Part shown: piece by piece, positions 45,394 to 56,064 of the stretch | Layout of the letters: every line of letters starts with the position of its first letter | How positions within the stretch are numbered: the stretch's first letter is position 1 | Source: Turnera subulata | Taxonomy: Eukaryota > Streptophyta > Magnoliopsida > Malpighiales > Passifloraceae | Reading direction: 5' to 3' | Assembly (NCBI GenBank): GCA_028386065.3 | Contig: JAKUCV010006259.1 | Span: forward strand, 1 to 64,000 | DNA length: 64,000 nt | Translations under genes and position numbers: made by a program | Notes under the pieces: model-generated | What the model was told of the DNA's origin: nothing | The model's input: the letters and a program-made list of their open reading frames with translations, nothing else | The model's database searches: none

Positions 45394-45570
45394 ACATAGC
45401 TGACGTGTCAATTTTAAAATTGACAGGTCAGCATTTTATTTTCAGAAAATCGGAGAAAAATGAAAAATGTCCCGGAAAATCAACACAGGGATGAAAAATA
45501 TCCATTTTATAACACAAGGATGAAAAATAACCAAATCGATAAACACAAGGATCAAAAATATGATTGACCC
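45394..45570 (-). repeat. right arm of the foldback element
   Basis: Reverse complement of 36827-37003, same length, with scattered mismatches. Its first five bases are also the TSD of the inserted chromovirus. Confidence 0.8.
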
Positions 45571-46317
45571 AACCAAGAACAAAAATTGTGAGGTCTAGCA
45601 TTTTGCAGTTTGCTAGAAGGAAAAGAAATATTATCCGCTAGCACGCCACTCTATTTGTATATGCATTTTCGTGTGCTATGATCCGCCAATATTCACCAAA
45701 GATGGGTTTTCTAACCCAGATATGCAGTTAAACAAATTTTAATTCCTCCCACCAATATTATATATGATGAACAAATGGGGCAAATCTATTAAGTATCTAA
45801 CTGATTTCTCACCACAGAAATTCAATGTGTGGTTTAAATTTTCATCTAACCATTTCCAGAAGTTCAGACTTATGTGTCCCCCTTGATGAATGTTCCACCC
45901 TCCAAGTCCAACCAGCTGTTCCTGTTCCTCCTCAAGGATTAATGTCTGCTTCACATTTTTAGACCTCTGCTTAATTTTTTTTTATATTTTCTAAAAAAAT
46001 TCTTGCATTTTCATTTTGCATTACAAGATCAACATCGTCGAGTTAGATGATTGTGGAGGGTGTTAGGCTGCTACGAAGAAGTTTTGAGAGAGAGGGTGAA
46101 GCCATCAATTAAAAGTTTTCTATAGGGCAATTGGGCAACTAATTAATTAGTGGTCCAAATTCCCTTTCTTTCAAATCTTCATTATTTGTTTGGGTTGTAT
46201 TGTATGTGTAGGGCCGAAGGTGTCCAATTTTTGGTCCCCTCAAAAGCAAAAGGAGAATTAATTAATTGTCTCCAATTTTATTCTCACTCAATCGTAAATT
46301 TTGGTGGGGGGAAAAAG
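45571..46317. other. AT-rich intergenic DNA, no gene seen
   Basis: No frame or repeat is recognised. A minus-strand 71-codon frame (45739-45954) has no family features. Confidence 0.5.
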
Positions 46318-46322
46318 AAAAC

Positions 46323-46810
46323 TGTTATAAAATTGGGGAAGATTTTCACTATTTGATGGAATAATACAAACTTGATCAAACTTGATCAAGGTAATAATAC
46401 AACTTTGGTAATAATAATACACTTTTGATAATAATATGTAGAAGAGAATAATAAATTTAGATGGAGGGAGATTGGAAGAGAAGTGTATGGAATGAGAAGA
46501 GAGTGAAGTTTATGGTGGGTTGTAAGTGTATGAAAATGAAGGAATGAAGGGGTATTTATAGTTGGAAATGGGAGGATAAAAACAAATAAGTATGATTAAT
46601 TTAAAAAGATAAAATCAAAGGGATGTTAGGTAAAGGAAGATGATATTAGGATTAGGACAAATAAAATTATGGAGGGTAATTAGCCAAAGAGATAATTCCA
46701 AGTAGAAGTTTGGTGTATGGGTAAAGTATTTACCGGGGTAAATTCGGGTATGGTAAAAATGAGTTTTACTGGATGGTAACAATGACATTCACCATAATTT
46801 ATTTATAACA
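46323..46810 (-). repeat. 3' LTR of the minus-strand copia element
   Basis: 488 bp, TGTTATAAA...TTTATAACA, with short terminal inverted repeats. Confidence 0.95.
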
Positions 46811-46820
46811 CTCCCCCTTG

Positions 46821-49462
46821 AATGTCATTGCACCTTAGATAAAATACGCTTAGGAAGTACTGCCTCGTTAAAAACCTTACCAAGAAAAACCCAGTGGGAC
46901 AAAAACTTGGTGAAGGAAAAAAGAGTGCAGTGCGTATTCTACTCCCCCTGATTTTGGCATCCCTTGATATCTCGAATCCTCCATAAACCAATTCTCTTCA
47001 TCAATTCTTCAAAAGTTGTAGTAGGAACTGATTTCGTAAATAAATCTGCCAGATGTCACTTGAATGATTCTTGATGTATCCTTCCTTCAATTGGGCAATG
47101 CAGCTAGCATTATCTTCATAAATCGTCGTTGGAACATCTTCCTCGCTAACTAATCCATATGAATCTTGACTATGCTGCATCATCGATCTTAGCCAAGCAC
47201 ATTCTCGGCTAACTTCACGTATGAACACAATTTCTCCATTATTTGAAGAGGCAACAACGATACTTTGTTTTCTGGTCACAATGATACTTGATGTATCTGC
47301 CTGTGCTTTATGTGGATCAAATAAAAGACCTACATCTGCAAAACCAACTAGAAGCACCTTGGCCTCAAAAGGTTAAAATAATTCCATATACCAAGATAAT
47401 AAAATATGTATTTATATATTATATTTCAATATAAATATGTTAGAGCAAAATTATATTTTACAAATAAATTTATAGCAAAAGCTTCAGGCTTTATGTTACT
47501 AGCAAGATAAATTGTACTTAGATAGGGTACCTCAGGACCAATCTAATTTTTTATGAGATTTTTCATCATAGCACGGCATTTGGAAGCTTCTTCAAGAGTT
47601 CCAATAATATTTAAATTACAAAAACACATATGAATTATCAACATAAGCAAAAATAAATTCATGCACATACTTTATACTATGCACACGTAAATTGATTTAA
47701 ACCATCAATTTAACTTAATTTTGTATATTCCCGGGAATTAGTTGCTTCAAGAAACTTGAATCCTTCAGGGATTCTCTTATATACGTCATGATATATGGAT
47801 CCAAAGAAATATAGGCTGTAAGGGCATCTATTAGATGCGTTTCTAATTTTTCATATTATGCCAGACTTATAAAAAATAATTGCATCCACCACAAGGGAGT
47901 ATATCTCCTCACAATTAATATCAAGTCGTTTGGGTAAAACCTTGTGCGATAAGCCGTGCTTTGAATTTCTCTATTATGATTTCCTTTTTGCATAAATACC
48001 CATTTTTCAATCGACTGGTTCTACACTATCTGGTGTACGGACTACAAGTCCGAAAAATATCTTGCTTCACTTGCGAGTCTAACACAGCCTTAATCGTGTT
48101 TCTCAATTTGACCAATCATTCTACGCCTACATTGACCACTAGATGTAGGTTCATGATCCTCTTTTTATTTAGCGCTATATTATAAATAAAACAAATATTC
48201 TGTCGACGGTAATTTCACGTCGGTTCCATCACATTCCTGACACTGTAATTGAGATCTCATCATTTTCATTTATTTCAGATACCTGTGTTACTTCTGGAAC
48301 TTTATCAATTGTGTCAGAAGATCTCTTCTGGAGGACATTTAATATGAACCTTTACTGGAGGCCATCTTTTCTAACTGGGGCCATCTTATCTCTTTTGCTC
48401 CTTTCTCTCTATCGAGAATTTTGTTTTCTTTTGGAACTGAGTATATTCTACGCTTCTTGCGTACTTTAGATTCATTTGCATACTATTCTTGTTTTTCTGG
48501 AACATTAATTTGAACAGGAGCATTTGCAGCTGGTATACAAGATTTGGTCACTTTATGTGTCTGGCACTTGCATATCAATTTTCCTGCAAATGAATCATCT
48601 ATTGAACTTCAGGTTCACACTAATTTGTTTGAGGATCAACAACTATATATTGATAATATATTTCAATAATGTCTTGATCCAGCTGCTTACTTTCTCCCCC
48701 TGATGTTGGGTAAACTCTATCGTCAAATTAACAAATCTCCAATTGTTAGTCAATGGTTTCAATTACTTTGTAATTGATGGAGATTTTTATACCCAACATC
48801 TATTCCTAACCTTCTTTAAGGACCATCTTTACTATACTGCGGTGGAGCATTATATACTGTATAACCAACGGTCCGAAGATGGGAGTTACTATGTTCGTGA
48901 CCATGAACCAATTAAATGGGGAGACCTTATGATAACTTGTTGACTTGATGCACACAAGTGTTGCTGCATATAAAATACCATTTTCTCAAACAGTAATATT
49001 TCATTAACAATGGTCCTGCAATCAATTATCAATATTCCCCCAGATCTATTTGGGTTTATTTCAAATGATATACATTATCCATTGAAAAAATATACTAGCA
49101 TTATCTAGACATATAGTCTAATAACATAAGTAGGGATATGTACCCGCAAGTGGCTTAATCATCAAAATAAGTGCGCACAATGCCAACTTGCGTCACACAA
49201 TAGACCATCTAGTCGATGCATCGTAAAAATTACCTAGATGGTCAACACGGCGGATTTATTAGTCCGTGTACATGTCCCTGAATTATTTCCAAACTTGCTA
49301 GTGATTCTAGGCCAATCTCATCTTAGAAAGGCCGTATAATTAATTTCGCAGCAAACAAACACGTGGAAATTCATTGATTGTAAAACTTCTGGTTTTTCAA
49401 TGAATGACCAAATAAATTTCGTGCATCATTATTGACCTGGGATGGCCCATCCGGTCATGCCA
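46821..49462 (-). pseudogene. copia pol remnant (integrase, reverse transcriptase, RNase H)
   Basis: Read right to left: WHDRMGHP of the pre-integrase zinc motif at 49462-49439; decayed integrase core and a lysine/arginine-rich linker at about 48400-49000; an IPEGFK reverse-transcriptase block at about 47773-47756; and RNase H in the open frame 47357-47001, with ADVGLLFDPHKAQ, SRECAWLRSM and YEDNASCIAQLKEGYIK. Many stops and frameshifts occur between them. Gag and protease were not found. The usual catalytic aspartate pair of reverse transcriptase is no longer readable in one frame. Confidence 0.8.
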
Positions 49463-49479
49463 AACAATAAGTCCATGTA

Positions 49480-49747
49480 CCAACTTCAAGTTGGTGCCAG
49501 CTTCAGGCTGCTATTTATGTGCCAGCTTCAGGCTGGATATAATAACTTAGGAAAATTATTTACCAGCTTCTGGCTGGTGCATAGAAGCTATAAATCACAT
49601 ATCTATCTGCCAACTTCTAGTTGGTCTCAGCTGCGGGCTGTGCAAACTGTGTATTTAAACACTTAAAATTGCTAGCTTCAGGCTAGTGCATTCCAGCTTC
49701 TGGCTGGATATGGTAAGTTTCAATTACTCAATTGCTAGCTTCAGGCT
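49480..49747. repeat. array of nine 15-bp hairpins with a shared loop
   Basis: Nine short inverted repeats occur in 268 bp. Each has five-base arms and a five-base centre (mostly TTCAG, TTCTG, TTCAA or TTCTA). Arms vary in a compensated way: CCAGC/GCTGG, CCAAC/GTTGG and CTAGC/GCTAG. Clear members start at 49480, 49497, 49522, 49563, 49610, 49672 and 49693. Confidence 0.8.
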
Positions 49748-49991
49748 GCAATACATGTGTCAATATTAGGCTTATTTCTGCCACTCATGTCGGAAAAGAT
49801 CAGAATTATTGAGCAATAATTAAAGTAGTGGCAAACTTTTCCAAAAACAAAACCTCGAAGATTGAAAAGCTTTGGAGTTTACTGACAAATAATGCAAAGT
49901 TTTTAATTACCGAAAAATCTTCTGGATCTTTTCGGAGACAGAAAAAGAGTCCACATTTGAAAAACTGACACCTAGCTGTCTAATCTCAGAC

Positions 49992-49999
49992 TATAAGAA
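49992..49999 (+). promoter_or_regulatory. TATA-like box before the chimeric ORF, copy 2
   Basis: TATAAGAA lies 68 bases upstream of the ATG at 50060, parallel to the TATA-like box before copy 1. Function is inferred. Confidence 0.35.
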
Positions 50000-50059
50000 G
50001 GGGAGGCGGTTGAGACAGGAAGATGCAGAAAACTCAAAAAACTCAACAAGACAAGAAAA

Positions 50060-50743
50060 ATGCCTTCCCCAGCTACTGTTTTCTTTGTTGAGGGTGCCTC
50101 TCTAGGAAGAAGGAATAGGTTAGCTTATAGCATGGTGAATGAGCAGCAAGAGGAATTACCGAATGATCTGGCGAGAATTCCTCGTTTAGTGTTTGTTGAT
50201 GAACTTTATTCATCTAGGTTCTTTGTAACTCCTATGGAAGAAACATTCTTCCTAGAGGACCAAAGCAATCTAAGGGCTTCCTTTTATGGCTCGACTAACT
50301 CTATTATGTTTTTCATATCTGATAGACTGCAGGAATTTCAGCTAGAGCCTTCATGTCAAATTTTAAATCAAAGCAGTCATTATTAGGTTTCCATGATGGC
50401 ACGGAGCGTCCCAAGGGTGACTGGGTTACCACCTACATGGCCTAAGGTACGACTTCTACTATGGAATTGCAGGGGTGTAGCAAGAAGGTCCCAAGATTTT
50501 GTGCGTACCTTAAGGGATCTGAAGAATCAGTACAAGCCCAACATGGTACTGATTACTGAGACTTTGTGGCAAGCAGGAGAAAATCATGGTGTAATCCCAC
50601 TCCGTTTTCCTGCAAAGAATCAGTTTGAGATACTTGGAGAAAACAATATGGGTGGCATGTGGTTCTCTTGGAACGACAGTGTTAGGGTCAACATCAACAA
50701 CGAGGCTCAGAGTTTTAGAGTCAATGTTGTACCCAACAGATAA
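50060..50743 (+). pseudogene. chimeric ORF (unknown N-half plus truncated LINE endonuclease start), copy 2
   Basis: From ATG 50060 the frame runs 228 codons to TAA at 50741-50743, with one internal TAG at 50384-50386. The N-terminal 130 codons (MPSPATVFFVEGASLGRRN, later MEETFFLED and SDRLQEFQLE) match no family known to me. Codons from about 133 read LLLWNCRGVARR, LKNQYKPNMVLITET and NMGGMWFSWND, the opening of an L1-type endonuclease fold with its asparagine and glutamate, but the reading stops before the aspartate/histidine catalytic half. Copy 1 at 20330-21012 stops at the corresponding codon. At the internal stop, copy 1 has CAG where this copy has TAG. The ORF is antisense to the surrounding copia element and replaces its gag region. 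Confidence 0.75.
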
Positions 50744-50969
50744 ATATCTGTATAAACTTATGTATGAGGACAATTCCTCTTTGAATGTTCTCCAGTTATG
50801 GATCCATTATGCAATAATAATATGCATATTTTCCCTTTGCCATTAAAACCTCATCCAGGGCCATAAGCACAATTAATTATACTATCTTATTCGCTTCAGG
50901 GAATAGAGTAGAGTCAATTCAACGGGATCCATAATAATCTCTTTTATTACTGTAAATGGGGGTTTCTGT

Positions 50970-51424
50970 ACTCTTCAAGAGTATTAGCTCTTCCAGAGCG
51001 TAAATATATGATCTTCTAGATCATAGTAAAGCATGCGTTCTTCAGGAACATATTCAAACTTATGCTCTTCTGGAGCGTATTAATTTTTTTTATATTTCGA
51101 GATTATACTATCATATGTTATGTGAAATAGTTGACATCCACACATATAATTCTCCCCCTTGGATGTCAACTTGCATTGTCTTCAGGACAAATGCCTGAGC
51201 CATTATTCTAGAAACGATGATAAAATGCTGTAAAGTAAATAAAATAAAATAAAATAGCACATAATAATAAAACTGAAACATAAATTAAAATTATTCAATA
51301 TATACTGGCTTGCACCTTCAGGGTAAGCAAGATAATAACAGTATCCATCATTGGATGGTCATACAATATCCACCTTCTAGTGGTCATAAAATATCCACCT
51401 TCTGGTGGTCATACAACATCTTTC
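50970..51424. repeat. second hairpin array with the same loop motif
   Basis: Hairpins with four- to five-base arms around TTCNR include ACTC/GAGT (50970), GCTC/GAGC (50987), GATC/GATC (51010), GTTC/GAAC (51037), GCTC/GAGC (51064) and TTGTC/GACAA (51176), then CCAC(C)/(G)GTGG at about 51368 and 51395. The centre is constant (TTCAA, TTCCA, TTCTA, TTCAG, TTCTG) while the arms change in concert. Confidence 0.75.
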
Positions 51425-51636
51425 TTCAATTTTCCTCAAAGATCTGCGGGATCTTTTGGCAGTAAGTCATCTAATTTTTGCTGTATATTCGCTTTTTATT
51501 GCGTCTACCAGACAATTTGCATTTAAAATGCATTCAATGCCCATAACAAATTTTTTCTGGAAATTTTAAGGGCCTTCAATTAACATAATTTCAAAATTTA
51601 AATAAATAAAAGACTTAATTAAAAAATAAATAAACA

Positions 51637-51868
51637 TGGGCCTTTTATAAATTAGCCCGTCAAAAATAAATAACCAAAAATTAAATACGATGGGCCTTAT
51701 ATGAGCCCAAGAATAACGTAAATGAAATTAAAGTGAGAATTAAATGCAATGGGCTTTGTACGAGCCTAATCAAAGCGTAAATGAAAACGAGAAATTAAGT
51801 ATAATGGGCCTTTTCGTAGCCCAATAAATAACCAAAAATTAAAGGCAATGGGCCTTTTATGAGCCCAT
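51637..51868. repeat. five tandem units with ATGGGC...GCCCAT hairpins
   Basis: Inverted repeats of the form atgggcc...(t/a)gagcccat start at about 51637, 51691, 51749, 51804 and 51849, with a spacing of roughly 45-58 bases. Between them lie related taaata/aaattaaa spacers. Loops are 9-13 bases. They lie in the leader region of the minus-strand copia element. Confidence 0.8.
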
Positions 51869-51991
51869 TTGTAATTTAAATAAAAACATAAACATAAATT
51901 AAATACAAGCATAATAATAAATATAATATACACCTACTCGATAAATCTTTCGGCAATAATAATGGCATAATAATAAAAAATATATAATATA

Positions 51992-54900
51992 TGAAACACC
52001 CGTGTCCCAATTTTACAAATAGAATACTCAATCAAAAGAAATTTACCCAAAATGCCCCTGAAACCCGGGACACGAAATTCAATACCAAAAACATTATCCA
52101 AAATTCTTAATAAAGCGAGATGTCATAAAGAATAAAAACAAACCTGCTTAACAAGCCACAAGTCAACCCGGCATCCTGCCGAAACATCATCAAATATCAA
52201 ATCCCGGCAACCCGCCGATAATGTAATCAAAATCAATAGTGACATCTCAATAAAATCCAATGCAGCGGAAGATAAAGATAAAATAAAGCAACAGTAGAGA
52301 ATGAGATGTAAGTCGGCTCTATGGATCTAACCGGGAGAAGAAGCACGGCTACCTGCTGAGATAACCACGTTCGTACTCTGGAAAGGTAGAAAGAGACTGC
52401 ACGCTAACTAAGAGTCTGAAAAACAACGTTGGCGATTATGTGAGTCGCCTACTCAGTGAGCAGTATAAATCTAATTATGTAGGTGTGCAAAGCAGGTTCG
52501 AAAGGAAAGTAGAGAAACAAGACAAGTATGCAAACATACAACAACCAGTACTAACAAGCCAATATCATTCAAGCAAACAGTTTATTATTCTCCATCTGTT
52601 GTTTGTAAGTTTTCTTATTATATTTATTATTCAGGGCCCCCTACTGTGTGCGTCGAGCCGGTCCCGTCTCATGAGACAACCAGGCATAAGCCCAAATAAA
52701 CCAGGCACGAAGCCCAAACATATCCATAGAGAGAGAGAGAGACAGAGAGAAACAGGGAGGTAGAAAGGGGGAGGTAGAAGGAGGGAGGTAGAACCGGTCA
52801 TCACAGACCCATATGCTAAACCGCATATAGCATGCTATCCCGCATGCAAACCCGAGGGGTATCACTTCCCGCTCGAACCAACCGGTCATCAGCACACAGT
52901 AGCCTATCTTCTACTGTACATTATTCTTTTTCGTAAATTATGAGTTTATGTGTGCCAAAAGTTGTGATTTAACAGGGTTGTGTGACTTATCAACACAATC
53001 AAGTATTCGGGTCTCCAACCCAAAGTACATCACACAAATCACCCAAAATCACTACACATGTTATATTCCATAACAATCCAAAAATCATGCTCATCCAGTA
53101 AATTGTAACACATAGGCACACAATACGGATCATAGCATGTTAGCAAACAGGGCATGCATCTCAAACAGACCAACCAAACAAGCTCATGCATACAAACATA
53201 AAAAGACTTATAAAGTCACCTCAATGACGGTTATCCTGTGGAGCTTTCCCCAAAACAGATCCTCCAGCTCCCGAGGTATTACCCGTGCCTGAATACTGGC
53301 ACACACAATAATTATAAAACAATTACAATCAAACCGTGCATGCATGATAACTAAATGCTCAACTAAGTTAAACCCGTCCCTATCTAGCCAATTATGTAAT
53401 TTCCGGGTCTAAGCCCAAAAGGTAACTCCAAAGAGATTGGGACCTAAGGTGCCCCGGGCTTAAGCCCAACTAAGTCCATAAATAGCCCCTCGGGCCTATG
53501 GCCCATTCATTATGTCCTTAACGAGTTCCCGGGCCTAAAGTCCATCTAAGTCCAAATTCAATTCCGGCCCTAAGGCCCACTTCCTTAAGTCCATAATTAA
53601 CCAAGTATAAAATTGGGCTCAAAGCCCGTTACTTAAATCCAAGGGTTATTCATAAGTTAAATATTGGGCCTGGGCCCGATTCCCCTAAAACCGTTCTAAG
53701 GTCAACCCGAGCCCAAATGTTCCCGGCCTATGGTTCTACCCGTGTCGGTAAATTCCCGGTTGTACACACTCACAACCCCGCACACGGTACTCCACTAATT
53801 ATCATTAATTCCCGATACAACAATTATACCTGCGTTAATTATTACATGCCATGAATAAGAGATTAAATACATGACAAAGGAAAGATACCCTCAAGCCGGA
53901 ATTATTCTGCCTTGTCGGAACCAAACCCGAGCCTTCGCCGGAAAAATCCCGAGCCTCGCCGAAAAATCCTCAACAACACCAAAACGATTCTGCCAATCCC
54001 AAAACAACCAAATCAACAACAACCAACAGAACAACACCTCCACCTACAGATCATCACATCATTTAGTAAAAGAATTTGGGAAGGTAGATCCTTACCCGGA
54101 ATTTGAGTGCCCACTACCCAATCTGAACTCGTCGCCGACCGAACCCGTTTTAGCAACCTCCCCGTCCGAGACCACTCCTGCAGCAGCAACAACCAAATCG
54201 GCCGAGCCACCACCAACACTCAACAGCAAACACCGGCCACCACTACACACAATACCAACCACCACCGAACACCACACCCGTCCCCCACACAGCCACCATC
54301 AACACCGCAGCACACCACACACGCACACGCAGTCAGAACCACAACGAAGGCAAAACGAAAAGAAGACAAAGAGAACAGAGACGACGACGCTTACCAGTGG
54401 AGCGGCGACTTATCGTGGCCTCGTCCTCTGCCGTCAACCCTCGGCTGGAATGGGTGGCACGACCCCGACGCGGCGCAAATTCCCCGGCTTGTGGGTGTGG
54501 CGGCGCTGTGTGTGTTAGTCGAGAGAGAAGAGGTGAATTCGGGAGAGACGAACAGAGGAAAGCAAAGAGGGAAAGAAAGAACAAGAAGTGGGGGTCGTTG
54601 CCTCGCACGATTTGAGGAAGAGGAGTTGTAGAAGAGGAGAAGAGAAGAGGGAGAGAGAGATGGGATCGACGGCGGCTAGGGAGAAAAAGAAAAGAAGGGA
54701 AGAAGGAGGGAAAAGAGAAAAGAAAAAGAAAAGAAGGAAGGGGAAGGGCGGCTAGGGCTTTGGCCGGCCGAGTGAACGACTTGTCGTTCACTTGGGCGCG
54801 GTCAACCCAGCCTGCCCAGTCAACCTTTTTTTTTTTCGTTTATCAAAACGACGTAGTTTTAATTACAACTACGTTAAAACCCCGTTTCACCCCGAAACAA

Positions 54901-55071
54901 GTCCCCGTTTCCGACGAAACTCAAACCCCTTGTAATGCCAACCTAAAAACATCATTTCCAAGGAAAATAATTTATTCCCATAGCCAAAAATCCGGAAATT
55001 CCTCAAGGGCATAATTGGAATAAAAATTCCAAAAATTCTGTAAATCAAATTATAAAAATCCGGGTGTTACA
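51992..55071 (-). repeat. solo gypsy LTR (minus) inside the copia element
   Basis: On the minus strand it starts TGTAACACCCGGATTT at 55071 and ends CGGGTGTTTCA at 51992, 3080 bp. It is flanked by the 5-bp duplication ATATA (51987-51991 and 55072-55076). It is a diverged relative of the LTRs at 15247 and 22504: shared blocks include ggatccatagag(c/a), ttccgctgc and cggcgaggctcggga. No internal region remains, so the element was reduced by LTR-LTR recombination. The plus-strand frame 53871-54518 is proline/threonine-rich and looks like chance. Confidence 0.92.
54590..54750 (-). other. polypyrimidine/polypurine leader tract of the solo LTR
   Basis: About 160 bases are almost pure purine on the plus strand (pyrimidine on the minus, sense strand). 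A similar CT-rich tract lies at the corresponding place of the other gypsy LTRs (about 15555 and 22815). Confidence 0.6.
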
Positions 55072-55076
55072 ATATA

Positions 55077-55220
55077 TATATGCTTACTCGATAAATCTTT
55101 CAGCAATAATAATAGCATAATAATAAAGAATATATAACATATATAGAAAGGATGAAAGTAGTTATAAGAAAAGTTTTAGAAACAAATACCTTAATAGAGT
55201 AGAGACTCGTGCTTATAACG
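55077..55220 (-). other. 5' leader of the copia element
   Basis: Follows the 5' LTR in minus sense. It starts CGTTATAAGCACGAGTC, which occupies the primer-site position. Its stretch 55083-55142 repeats 51920-51990 on the other side of the solo LTR, so the leader held a tandem duplication before the LTR landed in it. Confidence 0.6.
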
Positions 55221-55709
55221 TGTTATAAAATTGGGGAAAATTTTCACTATTTGATGGAATAATACAAACTTGATCAAACTTGATCAAGGTAATAATACAA
55301 CTTTGGTAATAATAATACACTTTTGATAATAATATGTAGAAGAGAATAATAAATTTAGATGGAGGGAGATTGGAAGAGAAGTGTATGGAATGAGAAGAGA
55401 GTGAAGATTATGGTGGGTTGTAAGTGTATGAAAGTGAAGGAATGAAGGGGTATTTATAGTTGGAAATGGGAGGATAAAAACAAATAAGTATGATTAATTT
55501 AAAAAGATAAAATCAAAGGGATGTTAGGTAAAGGAAGATGATATTAGGATTAGGACAAATGGAATTATGGAGGGTAATTAGCCAAAGAGATAATTCCAAG
55601 TAGAAACTTGGTGTATGGGCAAAATATTTACCGGAGGTAAATTCGGGTATGGTAGAAATGAGTTTTATTGGATGGTAACAATGACATTCACCATAATTTA
55701 TTTATAACA
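55221..55709 (-). repeat. 5' LTR of the minus-strand copia element
   Basis: 489 bp, near-identical to 46323-46810. It is followed by the AAAAC duplication. Confidence 0.95.
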
Positions 55710-55714
55710 AAAAC

Positions 55715-56064
55715 AGAGTTAATTAAGCTTCCGTTTTCCTATGCCTCCCTCAGGCTAACACTTAACAGGCATCATGATGCCAATAATATGATGATACTAT
55801 CAGCTCGATTTTTTTTTTGTTTTTAAATTTAGTGGAGGGTAGTGAGTGAGGGTAAAAATGGCAGAGGAAGAGCCCTTTGTGTCATAGACTCAGAGATCTA
55901 GCAAGCACAAACGAAGTCCCATCCTTCAATATTAGTACTAAGATGCTCCAAGTTTAGCCATCCAGCTGGACTTGGCTATTCATTTTAGGCATCTTGATTT
56001 TAGACTTGGGGTGATATGCCTGCCTACCACTCACCTCCCACCATTTTTAAGAGGAATTTAACCC
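55715..56064. other. intergenic DNA, no gene seen
   Basis: Short stretch between the copia element and the ORF1-only retroposon. Nothing is recognisable. Confidence 0.5.

Larger units (their letters stand above)
46323..55709 (-). mobile_element. Ty1/copia element (minus) with nested solo LTR and foreign ORF
   Basis: Near-identical LTRs at 46323-46810 and 55221-55709 are flanked by the 5-bp duplication AAAAC (46318-46322 and 55710-55714). Pol remnants lie at the left, as expected for minus orientation. Nested inside are a 3.08-kb solo LTR and a chimeric ORF that occupies the place where gag should be. The minus strand reads CAAGGGGGAG (46820-46811) as polypurine tract next to the 3' LTR. Confidence 0.93.

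Noticed and set aside
47478..47774. Further TTCAG-centred palindromes at 47478 and 47758
   Set aside because: They fall in reverse-transcriptase coding sequence (for example IPEGFK), where the motif is explained by codons. Not counted with the arrays.
49480..49747. CRISPR-like array of regular palindromic repeats
   Set aside because: Repeats are 15 bases, degenerate and irregularly spaced in a plant retrotransposon. There is no unique-spacer pattern and no cas genes.
52730..52795. GA-rich run with three ggaggtagaa units
   Set aside because: A short simple repeat in the solo LTR. Nothing supports a function.
53871..54631. Proline/threonine/histidine-rich frames of 215 and 174 codons
   Set aside because: They lie inside the solo LTR, antisense to it, and are a composition artefact of the CA/GA-rich region.
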